Part shown: piece after piece, positions 1-5,260 of the stretch
Numbering within the stretch: position 1 is the first letter of the stretch
Layout: every line of letters begins with the position of its first letter
Assembly: GCA_031255315.1 (NCBI GenBank)
Contig: JAIRSS010000195.1
Coordinates: 1 to 5,743 of the forward strand
Direction of reading: 5' to 3'
Length of the DNA stretch: 5,743 bases
DNA from: Spirochaetaceae bacterium
Lineage (GTDB): Bacteria > Spirochaetota > Spirochaetia > Treponematales > Breznakiellaceae
Notes under the pieces: generated by a model
Told to the model about the DNA's origin: nothing
Seen by the model: only the letters and a program-made list of their open reading frames with translations
Database searches by the model: none
Made by a program: the position numbers and the translations under genes

Positions 1-73
1 GCGACAAATGCGGCGTTCTGCTCGGGCGGGATGCACCAATACGCCTTCAGATGGGGTTTAAGTTGTGTTTTTT
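1..73 (-). CDS. IS630-family transposase, second reading frame (orfB, start of catalytic part, cut by window edge)
   Basis: Read in the -1 frame relative to orfA, this stretch gives TQLKPHLKAYWCIPPEQ and then NAAFV before the window ends. This matches the segment of IS630 transposases that leads into the DDE domain. There is no separate start codon with a ribosome-binding site. Production as a frameshift fusion with orfA through the A7 run is therefore the simplest reading, giving LLKK-TQLKPHLK with no gap against the family pattern. The alternative is a point deletion or insertion that killed the transposase. The catalytic aspartates would lie left of the window and cannot be checked. Confidence 0.75.
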
Positions 74-514
74 TAAAAGCCGCTGAACAGACTTAAACGA
101 GATAGAGTCGATATAGTTCAGTTCCACGCTCTTGTCAGCCCGCAACCGGACACGCCATTGTGCGCAGCCTTCCGGCACGGGACCGCAGGCCAGAGCGATA
201 ATGTGTGCTTCTACCTCACCGGTTATCTTTGGCTGCACGGGCGGCGTCTGGCGCTTTTTCCGCTGTAAAAATACCGCGACGCTGTCCGCTGCAAGGAACG
301 CTTTTTTCACATCATTTACCGTTCTGCGGTTTACCCCGATTTTTTCTGCAATCTTTGCTTGGGTTAACGGTTTGCGCCCCCCCGCTTCATCAAGTTCGAG
401 TATTATTTTTGCTCGTTTTACCAGCTTAACGCTGTGTTTTCCCGTTCTGGTGAACTTTTCAAGTCCGTTCCGCGCTTCCTCACTGAGTTCGATTTTGATG
501 TGTTTTCCTCTCAT
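47..514 (-). CDS. IS630-family transposase, first reading frame (orfA, helix-turn-helix part)
   Basis: This is the N-terminal, DNA-binding part of an IS630-type transposase, 155 residues from the ATG at 514-512. Residues 50-75 (LTQAKIAEKIGVNRRTVNDV) form a helix-turn-helix typical of this family. They are followed by a basic, proline-containing linker and a second helical region ending in ISFKSVQRLLKK, the usual junction with the catalytic domain. The start at 514 was preferred over an upstream GTG at 559 because GAGGTG (523-528) lies 8 nt before it, and because the GTG falls next to the likely -10 element. Alone, this frame has no DDE catalytic residues. It stops at 47-49, shortly after an A7 slippery tract (68-74) that allows fusion with the -1 frame. 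Whether the element is active cannot be judged, since most of orfB is outside the window. Confidence 0.85.
   Translation of the reverse strand: MRGKHIKIELSEEARNGLEKFTRTGKHSVKLVKRAKIILELDEAGGRKPLTQAKIAEKIGVNRRTVNDVKKAFLAADSVAVFLQRKKRQTPPVQPKITGEVEAHIIALACGPVPEGCAQWRVRLRADKSVELNYIDSISFKSVQRLLKKHNLNPI
68..74 (-). promoter_or_regulatory. A AAA AAA slippery heptamer, putative -1 frameshift site
   Basis: On the minus strand, seven consecutive A residues sit in orfA in the X XXY YYZ phase: last base of TTA, then AAA, AAA, followed by CAC. A -1 slip leads directly into the conserved orfB frame. A second, imperfect heptamer, C TTA AAC (56-62), lies just downstream in the same phase. Frameshifting by ribosomal or transcriptional slippage is established for several IS families. 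Here it is inferred from frame geometry. Confidence 0.6.
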
Positions 515-522
515 AGTGATGT

Positions 523-528
523 CACCTC
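523..528 (-). promoter_or_regulatory. Ribosome-binding site of transposase orfA
   Basis: GAGGTG on the minus strand ends 8 nt before the ATG at 514. It decides between that ATG and the GTG at 559, which has no comparable site. Confidence 0.6.
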
Positions 529-547
529 GTCTGGTCAAGATGACTTC

Positions 548-556
548 AGTATAACA
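548..556 (-). promoter_or_regulatory. Putative extended -10 promoter of the transposase
   Basis: The minus strand reads TGTTATACT, that is TG-n-TATACT, a good extended -10 element, about 33 nt upstream of the orfA start. No convincing -35 box lies 16-18 bp further upstream, which is tolerated in extended -10 promoters. Confidence 0.4.
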
Positions 557-632
557 CACTTTGGATTATTTGCGTGGTTTTAAATGACACATGGTGCTAG
601 TAGCCTGGTGCGCTTCCCGCTTGAAACTTCCC

Positions 633-655
633 AAAATCGTCGATCTGGCGATTTT
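633..655. terminator. Weak hairpin with T-run, possible terminator
   Basis: AAAATCG (633-639) and CGATTTT (649-655) can pair across a 9-nt loop, and the T-run continues to 657. The stem is AT-rich with only two GC pairs, so it would be a weak terminator. It could shield metK from upstream transcription or be leftover insertion-sequence end structure. Confidence 0.25.
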
Positions 656-690
656 TTACCCTGCAAGTGCAACAGACTGCTAGATATATA

Positions 691-722
691 TTGAAGAAAA
701 ATGAATACGTTTGTAGTATATT
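691..722 (+). promoter_or_regulatory. Candidate metK promoter
   Basis: The region before metK is markedly AT-rich. TTGAAG (691-696) and TAGTAT (714-719) are 17 bp apart and each match four of six positions of the sigma-70 consensus. An overlapping TATATT (717-722) matches the -10 better but would leave a 20-bp spacer. The resulting leader would be only about 45 nt. It contains a small hairpin (735-748, CTGTC/GGCAG) but has no room for a SAM riboswitch. Confidence 0.35.
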
Positions 723-758
723 GAGATTGTATATCTGTCATTTGGCAGTTGTTATTTG

Positions 759-765
759 AAAGGAG
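759..765 (+). promoter_or_regulatory. Ribosome-binding site of metK
   Basis: AAAGGAG lies 7 nt before the metK ATG, a near-ideal Shine-Dalgarno sequence and spacing that fixes the start at 773. Confidence 0.8.
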
Positions 766-772
766 CTAAGAT

Positions 773-1942
773 ATGGAACACCGTCATTATTTCTTTACTT
801 CCGAATCCGTAGGGGAGGGTCATCCCGATAAGTTGTGCGATCAGATTTCTGATGCTATTTTGGACGCGTGTCTGAAAGACGACCCCGCAAGCAGGGTTGC
901 CTGCGAGACCTTTGCCTCCACCGCTATGGTACTCGTCGGAGGGGAAATAACCACCCAAACTTTCGTGGATTTCCAGGGGGTGGTTCGGGATGTGGCTCGC
1001 GAGGTAGGGTACACCGATCCCGCCTATGGCCTGGATTGCCAGTCCATGGCGGTACTGGACATGATTCACAGTCAGTCGCCGGATATTAGTCAGGGAGTTT
1101 CCGGGACGGGGCTGGAGGAATTCAAGGGCCGGCAGGGCGCGGGAGACCAGGGGATGATGTTCGGCTTCGCCTGTAATGAAACGCCGGAGCTCATGCCCCT
1201 GCCTATCATGCTGGCCCATAAGATTCTAATCAAAGCGTCAGAACTGCGGAAAGAAAAGGCGATCACCTGGCTCAGGCCCGACGCCAAAAGTCAGGTTACG
1301 GTAGAATATGAAGGCCGTAAACCGCTGCGTATAGAGGCGGTAGTTGTATCCCAGCAGCATGACGACGGCGTTTCCTATGACGAAATCAGAAATACGGTGA
1401 TTACTCAAATTATCAAACCCATCCTGGATCCTACAGGGTTGCTGGATGATACGACCAAATACTTCATCAATCCCACGGGGCGGTTTGTGGTGGGGGGCCC
1501 CTTTGGGGATACGGGGCTTACCGGACGGAAAATCATTGTAGATACCTACGGCGGCATGGGCCGGCACGGGGGCGGCGCTTTTTCCGGCAAAGATCCCACC
1601 AAGGTAGACCGGTCCGCCGCCTACATGGCCCGGTATGTCGCCAAGAACATCGTCGCCGCGCAACTTGCGGAACGCTGTGAGGTGGAACTTGCCTACGCCA
1701 TTGGGGTGCCGTTTCCGGTTTCGGTCATGGTAGATACCTTCGGGACCGCCGCGGCCTCGGAAGTCCGGCTGTCGGAAGCGGTTACCAAAGTTTTTGATCT
1801 GACCCCGGCGGGGATCATCACCGCCCTGGATCTACGCCGCCCGATTTACCGGAAAACCGCCGCCTATGGCCATTTTGGCCGGCAGGAATTCCCCTGGGAA
1901 AAGACCGATAAGGTGTCGGAACTACAAAACGCGGTAGGCTGA
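773..1942 (+). CDS. metK: S-adenosylmethionine synthetase
   Basis: Cytosolic methionine adenosyltransferase, which makes S-adenosylmethionine from methionine and ATP with release of phosphate and pyrophosphate. The 389 residues match the usual bacterial length (about 380-400), so the gene looks complete. Family landmarks are all present: the ATP/Mg site GEGHPDK (14-20), GGEITT (56-61), the signature GAGDQG (122-127), [13 protein letters not shown] (241-253), and the glycine-rich phosphate-binding signature [16 protein letters not shown] (266-281). The C-terminus has the normal [18 protein letters not shown] stretch. A strong ribosome-binding site fixes the start. arfB follows after 39 bp with no terminator between them, so the two are probably co-transcribed. 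The product supplies methyl donor and also the cofactor of the radical-SAM enzyme encoded downstream. No SAM-sensing leader is visible. Confidence 0.98.
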   Translation: MEHRHYFFTSESVGEGHPDKLCDQISDAILDACLKDDPASRVACETFASTAMVLVGGEITTQTFVDFQGVVRDVAREVGYTDPAYGLDCQSMAVLDMIHSQSPDISQGVSGTGLEEFKGRQGAGDQGMMFGFACNETPELMPLPIMLAHKILIKASELRKEKAITWLRPDAKSQVTVEYEGRKPLRIEAVVVSQQHDDGVSYDEIRNTVITQIIKPILDPTGLLDDTTKYFINPTGRFVVGGPFGDTGLTGRKIIVDTYGGMGRHGGGAFSGKDPTKVDRSAAYMARYVAKNIVAAQLAERCEVELAYAIGVPFPVSVMVDTFGTAAASEVRLSEAVTKVFDLTPAGIITALDLRRPIYRKTAAYGHFGRQEFPWEKTDKVSELQNAVG

Positions 1943-1966
1943 ACGTCTGGTGGTTGTATCGTTGCC

Positions 1967-1974
1967 AGGAAGGG
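1967..1974 (+). promoter_or_regulatory. Ribosome-binding site of arfB
   Basis: AGGAAGGG ends 7 nt before the ATG at 1982 and supports this start. Confidence 0.65.
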
Positions 1975-1981
1975 TTGGCCA

Positions 1982-2404
1982 ATGAACGAAGCGCTGGTCC
2001 GCCTCTCTGTTCGGGAGGCCGCGAAAATTACTTGTTCCCGGTCCGGCGGTCCCGGAGGGCAGAACGTGAACAAGGTCAATACCAAGGTTACCCTGCGCGT
2101 CTGTCTTGACGGTCTGCCGGGGCTTACCGGGGCGGAACAGGAGCGCCTGCGGGAGGTTCTGGCGGGCCGTCTTACCGGCGGGGGCGAAATCGTCCTTACC
2201 GCCTGCGAGGAACGGTCTCAACTGGCCAACCGGGAGCGGGCTTTTGCGCGGCTTGAAGCCCTTATCATCGCCGCCGCCCGTCTTCCCAAACGCCGCCGGC
2301 CTACCGCTCCGTCCCGGTCCGGCAGGGAAAACCGGCTCCGGGCAAAACGCCTCCGCAGCCAGAAAAAACGCGAGCGCCGTCCGGACTTTGGCGGCGATCT
2401 ATAA
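1982..2404 (+). CDS. arfB: Alternative ribosome-rescue factor / peptidyl-tRNA hydrolase, ArfB (YaeJ/ICT1) type
   Basis: Likely releases peptides from ribosomes stalled on truncated mRNA without a stop codon, by hydrolysing peptidyl-tRNA. The 140 residues equal the length of E. coli ArfB. The catalytic loop SGGPGGQNVNKVNTKV (21-36) carries the GGQ motif at 25-27, followed by the family's N-K pattern. The central part, ERSQLANRERAFARL, matches the usual ArfB helix. The C-terminal tail from about residue 102 is strongly basic (KRRRPT, then RLRAKRLRSQKKRERR). In characterised members this tail enters the empty mRNA channel, which distinguishes ArfB from RF1/RF2, whose codon-recognition domain is missing here. 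It follows metK by 39 bp with its own ribosome-binding site. ArfB rather than a PrfH-type factor is favoured by length and the basic tail. Confidence 0.9.
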   Translation: MNEALVRLSVREAAKITCSRSGGPGGQNVNKVNTKVTLRVCLDGLPGLTGAEQERLREVLAGRLTGGGEIVLTACEERSQLANRERAFARLEALIIAAARLPKRRRPTAPSRSGRENRLRAKRLRSQKKRERRPDFGGDL

Positions 2405-2445
2405 AAACAATGTAAATCATAGCAGCTTCGGGATTACTTCGCCAT

Positions 2446-2461
2446 TCCTCTGCTCCTCTGC
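2446..2461 (+). repeat. 8-bp tandem duplication in the arfB to spiro-SPASM gap
   Basis: TCCTCTGC occurs twice back to back within the 116-bp gap 2405-2520. The rest of the gap shows no strong hairpin and no clear promoter. GATATT/TATTTT near 2506-2513 is the only -10-like stretch and has no matching -35 box. The duplication may be chance or replication slippage. Confidence 0.5.
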
Positions 2462-2520
2462 ATGTATCCCGCCCCGGAAGAGTCTCACGTTTCCCCGTCA
2501 AATGCCGATATTTTTAGAGT

Positions 2521-4131
2521 ATGAACGCCCTAGCCGTATTATATGGGGGAAGTCTCACCAAAGCGGCTTTTGAAAAGGTTCTATTCGCGGAACCGGGAGG
2601 GGAGGCAGTATGCGCCCTGACCACAGCCATTCAAAAGACAGCCTCGTTCCCCGGTGTAACTAAAATCATACTCCTCGTTGGTTCGGATTTTGAACGCCGT
2701 GCGGGGGATGCTGGGTTTGCCGCCGGAAAAGAGGCGGAAGTTCGGGTTCTTTCGGAACTGAACGTGAAAACCCTGCTCCGCACGCTGGCGGAGCTTTCCC
2801 GGCCCTTCGATCTCCTCTACTTTGCCTGGGCGGACGCCCCGTTCTTGGACAGGGACCTGGCGGGGAAGGTGGCGGAACGGCATCTCCGTTATGCGGCGGA
2901 GTATTCGTATGCCGATGGCTGGCCCTACGGCCTTGCCCCGGAGATACTCGCCCCTTCCACCGCGGGGGTGCTTGCGGCGCTGGCTGAAGGGGACCAGAGC
3001 CCGGTGGACCGGGAAGCCCTGTTTCAGGTGATTCGCAAGGACATCAACGCCTTTGATATAGAGACTGAGATTTCCCCGGTTGATCTCCGGTCCTATCGGT
3101 TGAGTCTTACTGCGGATTCCCGGCGCAACCTCCTCCTCCTCACCCGGTTTCAGGCTGCGTCCGGGTCTGTCTGCGCTGCGGGCGTTGAAAGACTTATCGT
3201 GGAAAAGCCCGAATTGCTCAGGACTCTGCCAGCGTTTTACGCGATTCAGGTGTCCGGCCCCTGCCCGCAAGCCTGCGCCCTCTGCCCGTATCCCCGGTTT
3301 CCGTGGCCCCGGGGAGAAGCAGTAACAGCCCGGCGGGACTTTATGGACCCCGCCTGCTTTGAAGAGCTTTTGGACGCCGCCGCCGCCTTTTCAGGCGACG
3401 CGGTCATCGATCTTTCCCTCTGGGGGGAACTTGCCCTGCATCCTCAAAAGATGGAACTTATCCGCATGGTTCTGGACCGTCGGGACGCCCTTTCGCTTAT
3501 TATTGAAACGTCCGGCATAGGATGGAAACAGGAGGAACTCGAAACCCTGGCGCGGATGGTCCAGGGAGGCCGTCCGCTGAGGCCCTGGACCGCTCCCCCC
3601 GGCTGCCTGTCCTGGATCGTGTCCCTGGACGCGGCAAAAAAGGAACGGTATGGGGAAGCTCGGGGGCCTGGTTTTGAGGAAGCGGTGAGAACCGCTCAGA
3701 CCCTGGTTTCGCTCTTTCCTCAAGACGCCTATGTTCAGGCAATACGGCTCCAGGGCGCGGAAGACGACATCGAAACCTTTTACCGTTCCTGGAAAGACCG
3801 GGGCGCCCAGGTCATTATTCAAAAATACGATGATTTTTGCGGATTTTTACCAAAAATGCAGGCCGCCGATCTCTCTCCGGTACGGCGTCATCCCTGTTGG
3901 CATCTTATGCGGGACATGTATATTTTTATTGATGGAAGGGTTTCTCTTTGCCGGGAGGATTTCTCCGTCTTAGCCGGAATCACGGATCCGGGAAATAAAT
4001 TTTCAAATGTGTTTGATGAACCGCTGGAGGTAATCTGGTCCCGGGGGGAAGAGCGGTACCGGGAACATTGTGCAGGCCGGTATACCGGGATTTGCGGGGA
4101 CTGTGATGAATACTATACCTTCAATTTTTAG
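2521..4131 (+). CDS. Radical-SAM/SPASM protein with degenerate nucleotidyltransferase-like N-terminal domain (spiro-SPASM type)
   Basis: A 536-residue cytosolic protein in three parts. Residues 1 to about 210 resemble SpsF/CMP-NeuAc-synthetase-like nucleotidyltransferases: a hydrophobic first strand, WADAPFLD (103-110) where such enzymes have a TGDxP motif, and a final YRLSLTADS strand (192-200). However, the nucleotide-binding signature QARxxSxRLPGK is replaced by LYGGSLTKAAF. Residues about 238-440 are a radical-SAM domain with the [4Fe-4S] cysteines CPQACALC (C248, C252, C255), SLWGELALHP (299-308) in the usual GEP position, and SLDA (368-371). Residues 459-528 form a SPASM-type domain with C459, C477, C517, C525 and C528, which could bind auxiliary iron-sulfur clusters. 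The substrate is unknown. Upstream of the ATG at 2521 only a weak GAG is seen, but the next in-frame ATG is far downstream. The glycosyltransferase gene overlaps its 3' end, so translational coupling is likely. Confidence 0.85.
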   Translation: MNALAVLYGGSLTKAAFEKVLFAEPGGEAVCALTTAIQKTASFPGVTKIILLVGSDFERRAGDAGFAAGKEAEVRVLSELNVKTLLRTLAELSRPFDLLYFAWADAPFLDRDLAGKVAERHLRYAAEYSYADGWPYGLAPEILAPSTAGVLAALAEGDQSPVDREALFQVIRKDINAFDIETEISPVDLRSYRLSLTADSRRNLLLLTRFQAASGSVCAAGVERLIVEKPELLRTLPAFYAIQVSGPCPQACALCPYPRFPWPRGEAVTARRDFMDPACFEELLDAAAAFSGDAVIDLSLWGELALHPQKMELIRMVLDRRDALSLIIETSGIGWKQEELETLARMVQGGRPLRPWTAPPGCLSWIVSLDAAKKERYGEARGPGFEEAVRTAQTLVSLFPQDAYVQAIRLQGAEDDIETFYRSWKDRGAQVIIQKYDDFCGFLPKMQAADLSPVRRHPCWHLMRDMYIFIDGRVSLCREDFSVLAGITDPGNKFSNVFDEPLEVIWSRGEERYREHCAGRYTGICGDCDEYYTFNF

Positions 4132-5260
4132 CCTTCCCTCTTCTTCGTATACGGTCGTGGGGGGGACGAGCCGGGCGGCGGTTACAGGGCTTTCAGCGAT
4201 ACTTCTGAACCGGGGAGGGCGGTATCCCCGGCGGACTCTGTTTCAGGAGCTGGAGAAAACAAAGTTCGATTACATCATTTCGGTGGAAGCGCCGGGAGAA
4301 CGGTACGATGTGGATGAGCTTTCCAGCCGCTTTCCCTTTGTCAAATTTATCCTCTTGAAAGAAGCGATAAACCTGGGGGAGCAGATCAATCTGGCGGTCT
4401 CGGAGTTGGCGAGTCCGCTCTTCTTTGTTTTGTGGAACGACCTGCAAATCCTCGGCGGGGAAGCGGAGCGGATGGCGGAACGGCTTTTTTCCACCCCGGA
4501 AGAACTGAGCAAAACAGGGAATTCCGGCCTCGCAAAGCGGCTGTGTACGATCCCGGTGATTCAAAACGCGCACTATCAACTCCTCCCAACCCTGACCGTG
4601 CCGGATCTTGACCGGCAAACCGTGAAAAATCTGTTCCTTACGCCTTCAAAAGAAGGCACGCCTTCCCTATACCCCTTCGACGGGGTGGGGATATACGACC
4701 GGGACCGTTTTGTCAAGCTGGGGGGCTTTGACTGCGGTCTTTCGAGTACCTACTGGCAGCTTATGGATTTCGGCTTCCGCGCTCATTTGTGGGGTGAGGC
4801 GATTCAATCAACCCGGCTCATCCGGCTTTCGTATAACGGCGAGGTGGTTCCCCAGGACAGTACGGTAGACGAAGATTACCGGCGTTTTTACCTGAAAAAC
4901 ATCGGCCCCGTGTTCAGCGGAGACGCCGCTTCTATTCCTCTGCGCCGTTTCTTTAGATATTTTTTCCGTTCCGGGGACGGCCCCTTTCAGGCATGGGAAG
5001 ATTTTTCTCTGGGCCGGCGCTGGGTGGCGGAGAACAAATTTCGTTTCCGCCGGGACGCCCGTTCCCTTACCGAGCTTTGGGAGTATCCCGAAAACAACGC
5101 CACTGGGGAACAGGGAACGGTGAAGGCTGGAGAACATGAAATTGACGGGATAGGAGGAAACCAGGAATCCGCGGGGGGGGAGCGTCCGAACAAAGGAAGG
5201 GGGACGCGGACATTCTGGTTCCGAAACCTGTGGCGGCCCAAAGTGTGGAAAAAATCATGA
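4106..5260 (+). CDS. GT2-like (GT-A fold) glycosyltransferase
   Basis: Probable sugar transferase of 384 residues. Visible landmarks are an N-terminal strand-turn region, NLGEQINLAVSELASPLFFVLWND (90-112) resembling the GT2 segment that ends in the metal-binding DxD, GVGIYDRDRFVKLGGFD (193-209), and YWQLMDFGFRAHLWGE (216-231), the counterpart of the acceptor-site and general-base region. The DxD appears as N-D (111-112), so metal dependence or activity is uncertain. No membrane segment or signal peptide is seen. The ATG at 4106, with GGGGA 5 nt upstream, is preferred over a GTG at 4070; it overlaps the preceding gene by 26 bp. The last residues from about 359 (basic and tryptophan-rich) look unlike the rest. 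They follow a G8 tract (5173-5180), after which the -1 frame looks more protein-like and joins the next gene, so the true C-terminus is uncertain. Confidence 0.75.
   Translation: MNTIPSIFSLPSSSYTVVGGTSRAAVTGLSAILLNRGGRYPRRTLFQELEKTKFDYIISVEAPGERYDVDELSSRFPFVKFILLKEAINLGEQINLAVSELASPLFFVLWNDLQILGGEAERMAERLFSTPEELSKTGNSGLAKRLCTIPVIQNAHYQLLPTLTVPDLDRQTVKNLFLTPSKEGTPSLYPFDGVGIYDRDRFVKLGGFDCGLSSTYWQLMDFGFRAHLWGEAIQSTRLIRLSYNGEVVPQDSTVDEDYRRFYLKNIGPVFSGDAASIPLRRFFRYFFRSGDGPFQAWEDFSLGRRWVAENKFRFRRDARSLTELWEYPENNATGEQGTVKAGEHEIDGIGGNQESAGGERPNKGRGTRTFWFRNLWRPKVWKKS
5152..5180 (+). promoter_or_regulatory. G8 tract with upstream AGGAGG: putative slippage/frameshift site
   Basis: Eight G residues (5173-5180) lie in the glycosyltransferase frame as G GGG GGG followed by GAG, the X XXY YYZ arrangement for -1 slippage. 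AGGAGG (5152-5157) lies 15 nt upstream with no ATG, GTG or TTG at translation-start spacing, the geometry of a stimulatory internal Shine-Dalgarno sequence. A -1 shift, or one added G, enters the frame of the downstream cytidylyltransferase gene, which is open from 5146. Ribosomal slippage, phase variation and sequence error are all possible. Confidence 0.45.

Larger units (their letters stand above)
1..600 (-). mobile_element. IS630-family insertion sequence, one end (partial)
   Basis: The minus strand carries the 5' part of an IS630-type (Tc1/mariner-like) transposase: a helix-turn-helix frame, then in the -1 frame the conserved IS630 stretch KPHLKAYWCIPPEQNAAF. The element continues beyond position 1. 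Its upstream end must lie beyond the orfA promoter (about 556). TA dinucleotides, the usual IS630 target, occur at 598-599 and 601-602, so about 600 is a guess. The terminal inverted repeat cannot be verified because the other end is absent. Confidence 0.65.

Noticed and set aside
377..383. C7 (G7 on the coding strand) run in transposase orfA
   Set aside because: The reading frame stays intact and family-like on both sides, so there is no sign of frameshifting here.
132..554. 140-residue plus-strand open frame opposite the transposase
   Set aside because: It is the complement of orfA, whose helix-turn-helix and family pattern are clear. The plus-strand translation shows no domain.
515..559. 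Upstream GTG start for the transposase at 559
   Set aside because: It directly precedes the likely -10 sequence and has no ribosome-binding site, whereas the ATG at 514 has GAGGTG 8 nt upstream.
723..772. SAM riboswitch upstream of metK
   Set aside because: The leader downstream of the best promoter is only about 45 nt with one 5-bp hairpin, too short for any known SAM riboswitch class.
2581..3270. 229-residue open frame on the minus strand
   Set aside because: It lies wholly inside the radical-SAM gene, has no recognisable domain or ribosome-binding site, and is the usual antisense open frame of GC-rich coding DNA. The same applies to minus-strand frames over metK (752-1219, 1238-1663) and at the right end (5067-5585, 5320-5721).
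4070..4105. GTG start at 4070 for the glycosyltransferase
   Set aside because: It would deepen the overlap with the radical-SAM gene to 62 bp, and the added residues are simply the SPASM coding region read out of frame. The ATG at 4106 has a nearby GGGGA.
5167..5257. AGGAGG at 5152 as the ribosome-binding site of the cytidylyltransferase with an ATC start at 5167
   Set aside because: ATC is an extremely rare start codon, and the family normally begins close to the VLQARLDS strand, which fits the ATG at 5257.
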